A DNA stretch of 13,222 bases from positions 1 through 13,222 of the forward strand of contig CATXJW010000049.1 of the NCBI GenBank assembly GCA_958370325.1, in the 5' to 3' direction. Positions 6,816-13,222 of this stretch are shown here, piece by piece. This DNA comes from an uncultured Collinsella sp. (GTDB taxonomy: Bacteria > Actinomycetota > Coriobacteriia > Coriobacteriales > Coriobacteriaceae). Position 1 is the stretch's first letter, and every line of letters begins with the position of its first letter. The position numbers were made by a program, and so were the translations under genes. The notes below the pieces were generated by a model, which did no database searches, was not told where the DNA came from, and saw nothing but the letters and a program-made list of their open reading frames with translations.

Positions 6816-7196
6816 GTGGACATCATCCTATCCAATTCGAGCGACAAGCCCATCTACGAGCAAATAGCCTCGCAAGTCAAAGCTCAGATCCTTTCGGGCA
6901 CGCTCGCGGCGGGGGCCAAACTCCCCAGCATCCGTGCACTCGCGAGCGATCTTGGCGTGAGTGTCATCACCACCAAGCGCGCCTACGCCGACCTGGAGCA
7001 ACTCGGCTTCATCTGCACCGTGCAGGGCAAGGGCTGTTTTGTCGCCGAGGGCAACCAGGAGCTCTTGCGCGAAAACCAGCTCTGCCATATCGAAGAACTG
7101 CTTGCGAAAGCGGCGAGCCAAGCCGAAGCCCTGGGCGTTACGCGCGACAAGCTGCACGAGATGCTCGACCTGGTAGTCCCCGAAACCATGCAGTAG
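6816..7196 (+). CDS. GntR family transcriptional regulator, YtrA type
   Basis: Short GntR-family repressor of 126 aa, the length of the YtrA subfamily: an N-terminal winged helix-turn-helix (residues about 10-77; KPIYEQIASQVKAQILSG, then LPSIRALASDLGVSVITTKRAYADLEQLGFI, wing GKGCFV) and only a ~45-residue helical dimerisation tail, with no large effector domain. Start is GTG at 6816, supported by AAGGAG five bases upstream. The ABC ATPase begins 23 bases after the stop and has its own ribosome site, so the three genes form an operon like the ytrABC type. Such repressors usually control their own operon and respond to cell-envelope antibiotics or antimicrobial peptides; that role is inferred from family and position. 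Confidence 0.93.
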   Translation: MDIILSNSSDKPIYEQIASQVKAQILSGTLAAGAKLPSIRALASDLGVSVITTKRAYADLEQLGFICTVQGKGCFVAEGNQELLRENQLCHIEELLAKAASQAEALGVTRDKLHEMLDLVVPETMQ

Positions 7197-7219
7197 CCAT
7201 CTGCAAGAAAGGCTATACC

Positions 7220-8101
7220 ATGCAAAACCTTCTAGAACTCAAAGGCATCTCACGCCGTGTGAGCGACCGTTTTTCGTTGCGAGACGTCACGCTTGCCGTG
7301 GAGCCCGGCCAGATCGTTGGCTTTGTGGGCGCAAATGGCGCCGGCAAGACGACGACCATTCGCGCCGCGCTTGGGCTTATAAAGCTCGATGCCGGCGAGG
7401 TGCATCTGCTTGGACAGCGCTGCGACGCCAACGCGCCCGACGAGACGCAACGCCACCTGCGCTCCCGCGTCGGTCTTGTCCTGGACACGTGCCCCTTCCC
7501 CTCCACGCTCAAGGTGGGCCAAATCGAGGCGCTCGTAGGCCCTGCGTACCCCACGTGGGACCGCAAAACGTTCGCCGGATTCATCGACCGATTTGGCCTC
7601 GACCCCAAGACAAAGGTCAAGGATCTCTCCCGCGGCATGGGCATGAAACTGCAGCTTGCCTGTGCACTCAGCCACAATGCCAAGCTGCTCGTTTTGGACG
7701 AAGCCACCGCGGGCCTCGATCCCATGGCACGCGAGGAGCTGCTTGATGAACTGCTTGCCTTTGTCGCCGACGGTCAGCACAGCGTGCTGCTCTCAAGCCA
7801 CATTACATCCGACCTCGATCGCGCTGCCGACCGCGTCGTCTGCATCGATAACGGCTCGATTGTGTTTGACCTGCCGCGAGAGGACATTACCGACCGAGCC
7901 GGCATCGCCCACTGCACCCAAGCACAGGCGTCCGAGCTCATGGCTTGCGTCGAAGGCGCCCGTGCCGCCCACCACGCCTATAGCGTGGACGTGCTCGTGC
8001 CCAACCGTCGCGATGTGCTCGAGGCCTTCCCCGAGATTCCCTGCGACCGGGCAACCATTGATGACTATCTTCGCCTCATGCTGAAAGGGGCTTCGAAATG
8101 A
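7220..8101 (+). CDS. ABC transporter ATP-binding protein
   Basis: Cytoplasmic ATPase subunit of an ABC-2-type exporter, 293 aa. Walker A GANGAGKTT (residues 37-45), signature LSRGM (136-140), Walker B LLVLDE (156-161) with D-loop AGLD, and H-loop His194 (SSH) are all present, so it should be catalytically competent. At the usual Q-loop place the sequence is GLVLDTCPFPSTL (85-97), with Asp89 instead of Gln; I believe this is common in the YtrB-like subgroup. About 80 residues follow the ATPase core, a C-terminal extension usual in this group. ATG at 7220 has AAAGG seven bases upstream. The gene overlaps the permease by four bases (ATGA), so they are translationally coupled. Substrate unknown; a role in envelope stress or lipid/peptide export is inference. 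Confidence 0.95.
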   Translation: MQNLLELKGISRRVSDRFSLRDVTLAVEPGQIVGFVGANGAGKTTTIRAALGLIKLDAGEVHLLGQRCDANAPDETQRHLRSRVGLVLDTCPFPSTLKVGQIEALVGPAYPTWDRKTFAGFIDRFGLDPKTKVKDLSRGMGMKLQLACALSHNAKLLVLDEATAGLDPMAREELLDELLAFVADGQHSVLLSSHITSDLDRAADRVVCIDNGSIVFDLPREDITDRAGIAHCTQAQASELMACVEGARAAHHAYSVDVLVPNRRDVLEAFPEIPCDRATIDDYLRLMLKGASK

Positions 8102-8796
8102 AACGCGCCTTTATGTCTGAGCTCGCCATCGTCCGCACGCTTGTCCCGAGCATTGCGGGCGTCGGCCTGTTCATCTTCGTCGTACTGACCCTCGCCAACG
8201 CATCGGATGGCGATTCCGGTATGAGCGCCGGCGCCTGCGCGGTCAGTGCCATGTCGCCCATCGTGGTCATGAACTCGCTGGCCGGCTACGACAATCAAAA
8301 CGGATGGGAGCGCTATCGGGCAACGCTGCCCATCTCGCGCAAAGACATCATCTGTGCACGCTACCTGAGCATCATTGTCTTCTCGGCCGTCATGGCGTGC
8401 GCCGCCGCGCTTCTGAGCATCGTCTCCATCCCGCTCTTCAACAGCGTGGGTATCCCCTCGACGGGACAGACCGTCTTTGAGACCGCAATCGCTTCGACCG
8501 CGTCCATGCTCATTTCCCTCATGATGGTGTTTCTGGCACAGCCGCTGTTCTTTCGATTTGGACACATGGAGGCGCTGCGCCTTTCCGTCGGCCTGTTTGC
8601 CCTGCTCGGATGCCTTGCCATGGCCACACTGAGCTCCTCCAGCCCCATCAGCAACTGGCTCATGTCGATTGCTGGGGCGAATCCCGATCCCGCCGTCCTC
8701 GGCTGCCTGTGCGCAGGAATTGCCGTACTGGCCCTCGCGCTATGTGCACTTAGCTGCATCGTCAGCACCAAGGTCTATCGGGCACGCGACCTGTAG
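8098..8796 (+). CDS. ABC-2 type transporter permease
   Basis: Membrane subunit partner of the preceding ATPase, 232 aa with six predicted hydrophobic helices. The cytoplasmic loop after helix two reads YDNQNGWERYRATLPISRKD (residues 64-83) followed by IICARYL, the characteristic signature of the ABC2_membrane_5-type permeases found with YtrA-type regulators. The C-terminus ends in a helix and a short basic tail (KVYRARDL). The ATG overlaps the stop of the ATPase gene (ATGA), so the pair is made in a fixed ratio. Only one permease gene is present, so the transporter is probably a homodimer of permeases with two ATPases. No strong terminator follows; a 5-bp hairpin (8820-8837) lacks a T-run, so read-through into the EamA gene is possible. 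Confidence 0.9.
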   Translation: MKRAFMSELAIVRTLVPSIAGVGLFIFVVLTLANASDGDSGMSAGACAVSAMSPIVVMNSLAGYDNQNGWERYRATLPISRKDIICARYLSIIVFSAVMACAAALLSIVSIPLFNSVGIPSTGQTVFETAIASTASMLISLMMVFLAQPLFFRFGHMEALRLSVGLFALLGCLAMATLSSSSPISNWLMSIAGANPDPAVLGCLCAGIAVLALALCALSCIVSTKVYRARDL

Positions 8797-8864
8797 ACGA
8801 GCGCGGTATCATCGGGCATGCGCCGCAGATCTGGCGCGGTCTATTATGAGGAGGTGTCCAACCC

Positions 8865-9740
8865 GTGTCGTGGGTTACGGCAGCATTTGCATCGGCTTTC
8901 TTTGCCGGCATCACATCCATTTTGGCCAAATGCGGCATCAGGCACACCGACTCCGATGTTGCGACCGCCATCCGTACTTGCGTGGTGCTCGTATTTGCCT
9001 GGGCAATGGCGAGCATTTCTGGATCCATCGGAGCAATCGGCGCCATTCCCGCCAAGGCCTGGCTATTCCTCACCCTCTCGGGACTCGCCACCGGCGCCTC
9101 GTGGATCTGCTACTTTAAGGCTCTCAGTATCGGAAACGTCAACAAGGTTGTACCCGTCGACAAGATGAGCACCGTGCTCGCCGTCCTCATCGCCATTGTG
9201 CTGTTTGGTGAGACAGGCAACCTGGCGGTCAAACTCGCGGGAACCGCCGTCATCACGCTCGGCACCTTTTTGATGATCGAGAAAAAGCAGTCCGCCGGCG
9301 CAGGGCACAAGCAAGACCGAACCTGGCTCGCTTACGCCCTTGGCGCCGCCGTGTTCGCAGCACTCACCTCCGTCCTCGCCAAGATCGGCATCGAAGGTGT
9401 CGAGTCAAACCTGGCTACGGCAATCCGCACCTGCGTGGTACTGGTTATGGCATGGGCGATTGTGATTGCCAAGGGAAAGCTGGAGCATGTCGTGCGCATT
9501 GACCCGCGCGAACTCGCGTTTCTCGCGGCATCGGGCATCGCGACCGGCGCGTCATGGCTGCTGTACTACTACGCCATCGCTGCAGGCCAGGTGAGCGTCG
9601 TCGTGCAAATCGACAAACTATCGATTGTCGTATCGGTGCTGTTCGCACGCCTGGCCTTCAACGAAAAGTTGTCGCGTCGAAGCGCCATCGGCCTTTTCCT
9701 CATCGTGCTGGGCACCGCCGCGCTCACGATTTGGAAGTAG
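8865..9740 (+). CDS. EamA/DMT transporter with strong internal duplication
   Basis: Ten-helix drug/metabolite superfamily transporter, 291 aa. Its two halves are unusually alike: ATAIRTCVVLV occurs at residues 33-43 and again at 184-194, SGLATGASW (72-80) matches SGIATGASW (223-231), and PVDKMSTVLAVL (97-108) matches QIDKLSIVVSVL (248-259), all with the same 151-residue offset. A hydrophilic linker (about 139-153, KKQSAGAGHKQDR) joins the halves. The layout matches COG2510-like EamA proteins. Start is GTG at 8865; AGGAGG at 8849-8854 lies ten bases upstream, slightly long but the only good ribosome site. It follows the ABC operon by 68 bases without a clear terminator. It is a different DMT subtype from the one at 1652. 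Substrate unknown. Confidence 0.92.
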   Translation: MSWVTAAFASAFFAGITSILAKCGIRHTDSDVATAIRTCVVLVFAWAMASISGSIGAIGAIPAKAWLFLTLSGLATGASWICYFKALSIGNVNKVVPVDKMSTVLAVLIAIVLFGETGNLAVKLAGTAVITLGTFLMIEKKQSAGAGHKQDRTWLAYALGAAVFAALTSVLAKIGIEGVESNLATAIRTCVVLVMAWAIVIAKGKLEHVVRIDPRELAFLAASGIATGASWLLYYYAIAAGQVSVVVQIDKLSIVVSVLFARLAFNEKLSRRSAIGLFLIVLGTAALTIWK

Positions 9741-9752
9741 CGTCGGTACCAA

Positions 9753-9781
9753 GCGGGATCCAGCTCGCCTAGCTCACCCGC
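9753..9781 (+). terminator. Weak hairpin after the EamA gene
   Basis: GCGGG (9753-9757) pairs with CCCGC (9777-9781), and inside it AGCT (9762-9765) pairs with AGCT (9771-9774). There is no T-run (AAATC follows), so termination would be weak. It is the only candidate for ending the EamA transcript before the TATAAT at 9826. Confidence 0.25.
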
Positions 9782-9825
9782 AAATCTGTGACAAATGGCA
9801 CGTCCCCGGTCCGTGCGCAACGTTC

Positions 9826-9831
9826 TATAAT
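9826..9831 (+). promoter_or_regulatory. Candidate -10 box (TATAAT) of the methyltransferase transcript
   Basis: Exact TATAAT consensus 177 bases upstream of the methyltransferase ATG. No -35 match is seen at 16-18 bases; that position is instead occupied by a small inverted repeat, GCACG (9798-9802) with CGTGC (9812-9816), which could be an operator. Transcription would start near 9838 and give a leader of about 170 bases. Confidence 0.45.
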
Positions 9832-9837
9832 CAAAGC

Positions 9838-10007
9838 GTCACGGGCCTCGGCCCAATTTCGATCATCCAAGGGGATGTCTTTTTGGTCATTGTTCTTTAG
9901 GGAACGGTCAATCGCATACAAATTGAAAACGGCCGTCTTGCGGCCGTGGTTTGTTGCGCCGTTCCGCCTCCGTCATCTGCCACATATGCACCTGATAGGA
10001 AAGAACA
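9838..10007 (+). promoter_or_regulatory. Structured leader upstream of the methyltransferase gene
   Basis: The region can fold into several stems. CATCC-AAGG-GGATG (9864-9877) is followed by TCTTTTT, a weak terminator-like element. Next, GGAACGG (9901-9907) pairs exactly with CCGTTCC (9959-9965) and encloses TCAAT/ATTGA (9908-9912 with 9922-9926) and ACGGCCG/CGGCCGT (9929-9935 with 9941-9947). Together these form a possible three-way junction with an 11-base unpaired strand (9948-9958). The inner GC stem is flanked by AAA and GGTTT and could alternatively be a simple terminator. I recognise no known riboswitch class, and the reading frames through it look non-coding. Confidence 0.4.
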
Positions 10008-10744
10008 ATGAACTCTGCAAAATCTCAATCCTTCCCAAAAGCAACCAGCTTCGACGCGGCACTCGTGCACTCTAAGATTATGGGCCCCAATCCCCTCAAG
10101 CTCTGCGAAGAGCTCTTCGCGATGTGCATATCCCCTGCGGCGTCCGCGTCTGCGACCTTGGATCGGGCACCGGCATTACCAGCGCCCTGCTTGCCCGCGA
10201 ATACGGATTTGACACTTATGCTGTCGACCTGTGGAGCGATCCTGTCGAAAACCGCGCGTTCTTCGATTCACTCGGTATTCCCCGCAACACGATTCACCCT
10301 GTTAAGGCGGACGCCTCACAGGGGCTCCCGTTTGAGCACGACTTTTTTGATGCAGTCGTGAGCATCGACTCGTACAACTACTACGGCCGCGACCCGCACT
10401 ATCTGAACGAGCGCCTACTCCCCTACGTAAAGCAAGGCGGGATGCTCTACTTAAGCATCCCCGGCATGGTTCGCGACTGCCACGACAACCTGCCCGCCTG
10501 CCTGCTCAAATCCTGGACACCCGAGCAGCTCGACTACATGCACGACATAACCTGGTGGCGCGCCATGATCGAGCCGACCCCCGGCGTCGAGATTGTCTCG
10601 ATGCGGCCTATGCTCTGCACGGACGAAGCATGGGAAGACTGGCTCGCCTGTGACAACGAGTACGCAGCAGGCGACCGCGCTGCCGTTGAAGCCGGCGCGC
10701 TCGAATACCTCAACACCATCACCATCGTGCTGAGAAAGTTCTAA
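10008..10744 (+). pseudogene. Class I SAM-dependent methyltransferase, frameshifted
   Basis: The gene should start at ATG 10008 (AGGA seven bases upstream) with MNSAKSQSFPKAT, followed by IMGPNPLKLCEEL, the usual N-terminal cap of this methyltransferase group. That frame then runs into unrelated sequence, while the frame one base back continues the protein as RDVHIPCGVRVCDLGSGTG (SAM-binding motif I). It goes on through ATDLW-like TYAVDLW, DAVVSIDSYNYYG (motif IV region), KQGGMLYLSIPG and the conserved C-terminal EAWEDWLACDNEYAAGDR. The switch falls at the palindrome GAAGAGCTCTTC (10107-10118); one extra base there (CTN CTT CGC) would restore EELLRDVHIP and a 245-residue protein. It is either a real one-base deletion, a sequencing error, or, less likely, -1 frameshifting. 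Substrate is unknown. Confidence 0.75.
10124..10744 (+). CDS. Intact downstream frame of the same methyltransferase (206 aa)
   Basis: This is the longest uninterrupted part of the frameshifted gene at 10008, starting at a GTG. It keeps the whole Rossmann core, including motif I DLGSGTG about residues 11-17, and the C-terminal conserved block. An automatic caller may report it as the gene. I doubt it is an independent start: no ribosome site lies at the right distance, and the in-frame codons before the GTG still read as family-like sequence (LRD). Confidence 0.5.
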   Translation: MHIPCGVRVCDLGSGTGITSALLAREYGFDTYAVDLWSDPVENRAFFDSLGIPRNTIHPVKADASQGLPFEHDFFDAVVSIDSYNYYGRDPHYLNERLLPYVKQGGMLYLSIPGMVRDCHDNLPACLLKSWTPEQLDYMHDITWWRAMIEPTPGVEIVSMRPMLCTDEAWEDWLACDNEYAAGDRAAVEAGALEYLNTITIVLRKF

Positions 10745-10749
10745 ACAAT

Positions 10750-10792
10750 AGCCGCGCGAGGTCGCAAACAAACGGCCTCGCGCGGCTTCTTT
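10750..10792 (+). terminator. Strong intrinsic terminator after the methyltransferase gene
   Basis: An exact 12-bp stem (10750-10761 with 10776-10787), extendable by three more pairs (TCG with CGG) to an 8-base loop, is followed by TCTTT. It starts six bases after the methyltransferase stop. The CLC gene arrives from the other side with its stop at 10828, so the hairpin may also help end that transcript, though its minus-strand T-run is weaker. Confidence 0.88.
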
Positions 10793-10827
10793 AAAACGAG
10801 TTCTGAACAAACGCAAAGCACAATACG

Positions 10828-12117
10828 CTACTTGCGCAGCGGCTTGGGCAGCGGAATGCCTGCCGCAATGACTGCGGCGATGATCATGCAGACGATACCC
10901 TTGAGCGGGAAGCACATGAGCAGCAGGCCCACGACCATAACCGGCTGACGCATGACCGCACCCATCGTCGATGCCGTGCAGACGGCGACGCAAAAGACCG
11001 GATCGGCACCGGTGAGGATGGCAAGGCCGTAGCCCAGGCTTACGCCCGAGAAGATAACCGGGAAGAAGTGGCCGCCGCGCCAACCAAGGTTGATGAGGGC
11101 GGGCGTCAGCATGGCCTTAACAAGGCCGGTCGCGATAAGCACGCCGGCGGGAATGGTGAGGTAGGTCTCCATAAGTACGTCGGCCTGGGTCTCACCGGCA
11201 AACATGGTGTAGGGCAGGACCGTTCCGCAGATGGCGAGCGCCAGACCAGCCAGCATTGCCTTGACGACAGGGCGCTCCCCTATGGCATGGGACAGTGCCT
11301 CGCTTGCATGCTCAGAGACAAAGTACAGCCAGCCGCATACGGTGCCGACCAACGCCAGCGGAATGAGCCAGACAAGCTCCAGGTTGCCCACCTCGGCGGA
11401 CTCGAACCTCGGCATGCCCATGCCGCCGCCCATAAGCTGTCCGAGCAGCAGGTAGGTGCCCAGACCGCCGGCAATCGCAATGCCGTAGACCACGGTCTTT
11501 TGCACCTTGGGGAGCTTGATGGTGATCTCATCGGATGCGGGGTCCTCGTCGCCGTCGGCGCTACCGGCAAGCGGTGCCACAAAGCCAAAGACGGGCGCGG
11601 TAAAGAGTGCCGTCAGGGCAGCCTGGGTGCCCAGCAGCGTGAGCTCCCTAAACTCGGCGCCAAAGCGACGCATGCGATCGCCGACCCAGCTGCACAGACC
11701 CGCGATAACGCCGGTCAGGCCGGCCTCCGGTCCAATGCTTCCGCCAAACAGCAGCGGCAGCAATGCCGCAAGCGAAAGCTTGCCGAGGTTGTCGTACGGG
11801 TAGCGACCGTCTTGTTTAACCTTGGCCATCACCTGGTTGAGGTCATCGGTCTTGGTGCCCGTCATCTTTTCGTACAGACCGATCAGCAGGCCGCCCAGCA
11901 GGCAGACGAAAAACGGGTACGGCAAAAAACCGAACGGGCCACTCGCGAGCTCGGGCGAAGCGACGCCCAGCATGTGGGGGATCTCGGTCCATAGATAGTC
12001 GATACCGTGCTCCATCGCAAAGAAGAACAGCCAGACCGCGGCGCCCGCAAACGCACCGGTCACGGCCACGCTAACTAAAAACAGTGCACGGTTTTTGGGT
12101 TTTGCAAGGTTATCCAT
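10828..12117 (-). CDS. Voltage-gated chloride channel/transporter (CLC family)
   Basis: CLC-type anion channel or H+/Cl- exchanger in the inner membrane, 429 aa with many hydrophobic helices. Two of the three selectivity elements are visible: FGGSIGPEAG (residues 124-133), the counterpart of the GxEGP motif, and WRGGHFFPVIFSG (346-358), the counterpart of GxFxP. In the first, the position of the gating glutamate is Ile and a Glu follows the Pro instead (GPEAG), as I recall for a large bacterial subgroup. The GSGIP motif is not recognisable. A hydrophilic acidic loop (about 184-197, GSADGDEDPASDE) splits the two halves. ATG at 12115-12117 follows GGGAGG. The upstream 125-base gap contains a TACAAT (minus strand 12162-12157) that may be a -10 box. 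Physiological ion unknown (chloride, fluoride or other). Confidence 0.92.
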   Translation of the reverse strand: MDNLAKPKNRALFLVSVAVTGAFAGAAVWLFFFAMEHGIDYLWTEIPHMLGVASPELASGPFGFLPYPFFVCLLGGLLIGLYEKMTGTKTDDLNQVMAKVKQDGRYPYDNLGKLSLAALLPLLFGGSIGPEAGLTGVIAGLCSWVGDRMRRFGAEFRELTLLGTQAALTALFTAPVFGFVAPLAGSADGDEDPASDEITIKLPKVQKTVVYGIAIAGGLGTYLLLGQLMGGGMGMPRFESAEVGNLELVWLIPLALVGTVCGWLYFVSEHASEALSHAIGERPVVKAMLAGLALAICGTVLPYTMFAGETQADVLMETYLTIPAGVLIATGLVKAMLTPALINLGWRGGHFFPVIFSGVSLGYGLAILTGADPVFCVAVCTASTMGAVMRQPVMVVGLLLMCFPLKGIVCMIIAAVIAAGIPLPKPLRK

Positions 12118-12242
12118 CGGGACCTCCCGTGGTCAAAATCGACAAAGATACGTTTTATTGTAGAGCGAGCGTTGCCCGAACGAGCCAACCATCTGCGCCG
12201 CAAACGGCACCATTGGGAGTCATAGTGGGGCAGGCTCAAGAC

Positions 12243-12776
12243 TTATCCGTTGATAATCGAGGCAATCTCGCGCAAATCGTCGGCGAAGTAGATGCCGTGC
12301 TGGCGCCTCGGGCTCGAAAGCCCCTTATCAATCATGTGCCCGAGCAGCGCCTTGAGGTCGTTGTAGTAACCGTCCAGGTTATACAGGATGCATGGCGCAC
12401 TCAGATGCCCCAGCGACACGGCCGACATGACCTCGGCAATCTCCTCGAGCGTGCCCGTGCCACCCGGGAAGGCGACGAACGCGTCACCGAGCTCAATCAT
12501 CTTGGCCTTGCGCTCGGCCATATCGCTCGTCACAATGAGGTCATCGATACCGTCATGTTGAAACTCGGCCTCGATAAAAAAGCTCGGCTCCACGCCCGTC
12601 ACATGACCGCCAGCATCGAGTACGCTATCGGCGAGCGCACCCATCAGGCCCGATTTGGACCCGCCGTATACCAGCGCGTGCCCGTTAGAGCCAATCCACG
12701 TGCCGAGCTCTCGCACTGCAGGCAGAAATGCCGGGTCGTTGCCGACGCTCGCGCCCAGGTACACCGTGATGTTCAT
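12243..12776 (-). CDS. LOG family protein (TIGR00730-type nucleotide phosphoribohydrolase)
   Basis: Rossmann-fold protein of the LOG/lysine-decarboxylase-like family, 177 aa from the chosen start (family about 180-190). Key motifs: YGGSKSGLMG (residues 37-46), ERKAKM (88-93, the conserved Arg/Lys patch), and PGGTGTLEE (104-112), which bind and hydrolyse nucleoside 5'-monophosphates such as cytokinin ribotides or AMP. ATG at 12774-12776 is preferred over the in-frame TTG at 12780-12782 because GAGGGGG lies seven bases before the ATG, a spacing the TTG would not have. It starts 36 bases after the stop of the upstream ion channel gene and may be cotranscribed with it. Bacterial roles are poorly known; the older label lysine decarboxylase is incorrect for this family. 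Confidence 0.93.
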   Translation of the reverse strand: MNITVYLGASVGNDPAFLPAVRELGTWIGSNGHALVYGGSKSGLMGALADSVLDAGGHVTGVEPSFFIEAEFQHDGIDDLIVTSDMAERKAKMIELGDAFVAFPGGTGTLEEIAEVMSAVSLGHLSAPCILYNLDGYYNDLKALLGHMIDKGLSSPRRQHGIYFADDLREIASIING

Positions 12777-12812
12777 ATGCAATCCCCCTCATCGTGACGC
12801 GCGGCGCCAGTT

Positions 12813-13222
12813 CTAGCGTTGGCGGCGGCGATATTCGCGCACACGGCGCGACAGGTCGGCGAGCTCGTCACGATCGAGCTCTTCCAAATGCTCAAGATCG
12901 TCCATAAAGCGCGCCATGGTGTCCTTTTGGCGCAGCTTGATGAGCGTATTGCAGTAGTTCACCGCCACACCCGTGAGCATGGCGATGTAGAAGATGCTGA
13001 TGACGCTCAGGACGACGGTAATCGCGCGGGCAACCGGCGTCTCGGCCGGAATATCGCCAAAGCCGATCGTCGACACGGTCTCAAAGCTAAACCACAGGCC
13101 GTCGCCAAACGTTAGGGTCGTGGGCTCGGACAGCCAGACGGCCGTCGAGCACAGCAGATAGAACACAAGAAACAGGCCCGTGATGCGCGCAAAGCCAGCC
13201 TGGCGCAACACGTCGGCAAGCG
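12813..13222 (-). CDS. Two-TM potassium channel protein (5' end beyond the window)
   Basis: Ion-channel (Pfam Ion_trans_2) protein. The visible 136 residues contain an outer helix (ARITGLFLVFYLLCSTAVWL), a pore helix (DGLWFSFETVS), the selectivity filter TIGFGD, an inner helix (AITVVLSVISIFYIAMLTGVAV) and a charged, coiled-coil-like cytoplasmic tail rich in E, D and R (DDLEHLEELDRDELADLSRRVREYRRRQR). TIGFGD in place of TVGYGD is a common conservative variant and should still select K+. The frame is open to the right edge; GTG at 13209-13211 is a possible start but the preceding codons (LAD) look coding, so the true start is probably outside. No TrkA-N/RCK domain is present in the visible part. 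Confidence 0.88.
   Translation of the reverse strand, partial: LADVLRQAGFARITGLFLVFYLLCSTAVWLSEPTTLTFGDGLWFSFETVSTIGFGDIPAETPVARAITVVLSVISIFYIAMLTGVAVNYCNTLIKLRQKDTMARFMDDLEHLEELDRDELADLSRRVREYRRRQR

Noticed and set aside
8820..8837. Hairpin GCGCC/GGCGC after the ABC permease as a terminator
   Set aside because: Only five base pairs and an 8-base loop with no T-run, so I do not call a terminator. A direct repeat GCGCGGT (8801 and 8834) nearby is also too short to interpret.
9788..10075. 95-aa open frame before the methyltransferase, including a possible leader peptide from ATG 9874
   Set aside because: The ATG has a purine run directly against it with no spacing, the frame runs past the methyltransferase start, and the translated sequence looks random; the stem-loop reading explains the region better.
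11068..11994. 308-aa open frame on the + strand antisense to the CLC gene
   Set aside because: Same reason: it lies fully inside a well-supported membrane protein gene on the other strand and resembles no protein family.
12157..12162. TACAAT boxes before the CLC gene (12157-12162), prfC (6649-6654) and ung (2602-2607) as full promoters
   Set aside because: They resemble -10 elements, but none has an acceptable -35 box at 16-18 bases, so they are mentioned only within the gene entries.

Overview
The window looks like ordinary chromosome from a high-GC, gut-type actinobacterium, most probably Coriobacteriia and close to Collinsella. That assignment is inference: it rests on GC-rich codon use, strong AAGGAG-type ribosome sites, sigma70-like -10 boxes, long GC-rich terminators, and the mix of DMT exporters, a YtrA-type ABC cluster and peptide release factor 3. 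I see no phage, insertion sequence, CRISPR array, tRNA or rRNA.

Layout, left to right. The 3' end of a MATE efflux pump (+) converges on a LysR regulator gene (-). The LysR gene is divergent from an EamA/DMT transporter (+), with a GTAT-N9-ATAC operator-like site between them. Next is uracil-DNA glycosylase ung (+), which shares a bidirectional terminator with a convergent two-gene operon (-): a VUT-family (YhhQ/queuosine-precursor-type) membrane protein followed by a short-chain dehydrogenase. Upstream of that operon lies prfC (-), which has its own terminator. A divergent region follows, and then a GntR/YtrA regulator - ABC ATPase - ABC-2 permease operon (+) and a second, strongly internally duplicated EamA transporter (+). 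A 267-base region with a TATAAT box and nested inverted repeats leads into a SAM-dependent methyltransferase gene (+) that carries a one-base frameshift at a 12-bp palindrome. A strong terminator separates it from three leftward genes: a CLC-type chloride channel/transporter, a LOG-family phosphoribohydrolase, and a two-TM potassium channel cut by the window end.

Functionally the window is dominated by membrane transport (MATE, two DMT, VUT, ABC, CLC, K+ channel) with single regulators beside their probable targets. The YtrA-type operon is the clearest regulated unit: an AT-rich inverted repeat overlaps its promoter, which suggests autorepression relieved by envelope or drug stress.

The parts that deserve a second look are mostly non-coding: (1) the VUT leader, with a 17-bp-spaced promoter and a pseudoknot-capable hairpin running into the ribosome site; (2) the possible three-way-junction leader before the methyltransferase; (3) a nested inverted repeat between prfC and gntR; and (4) the methyltransferase frameshift. 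No covariance-model or database search was possible, so RNA family assignments remain open.
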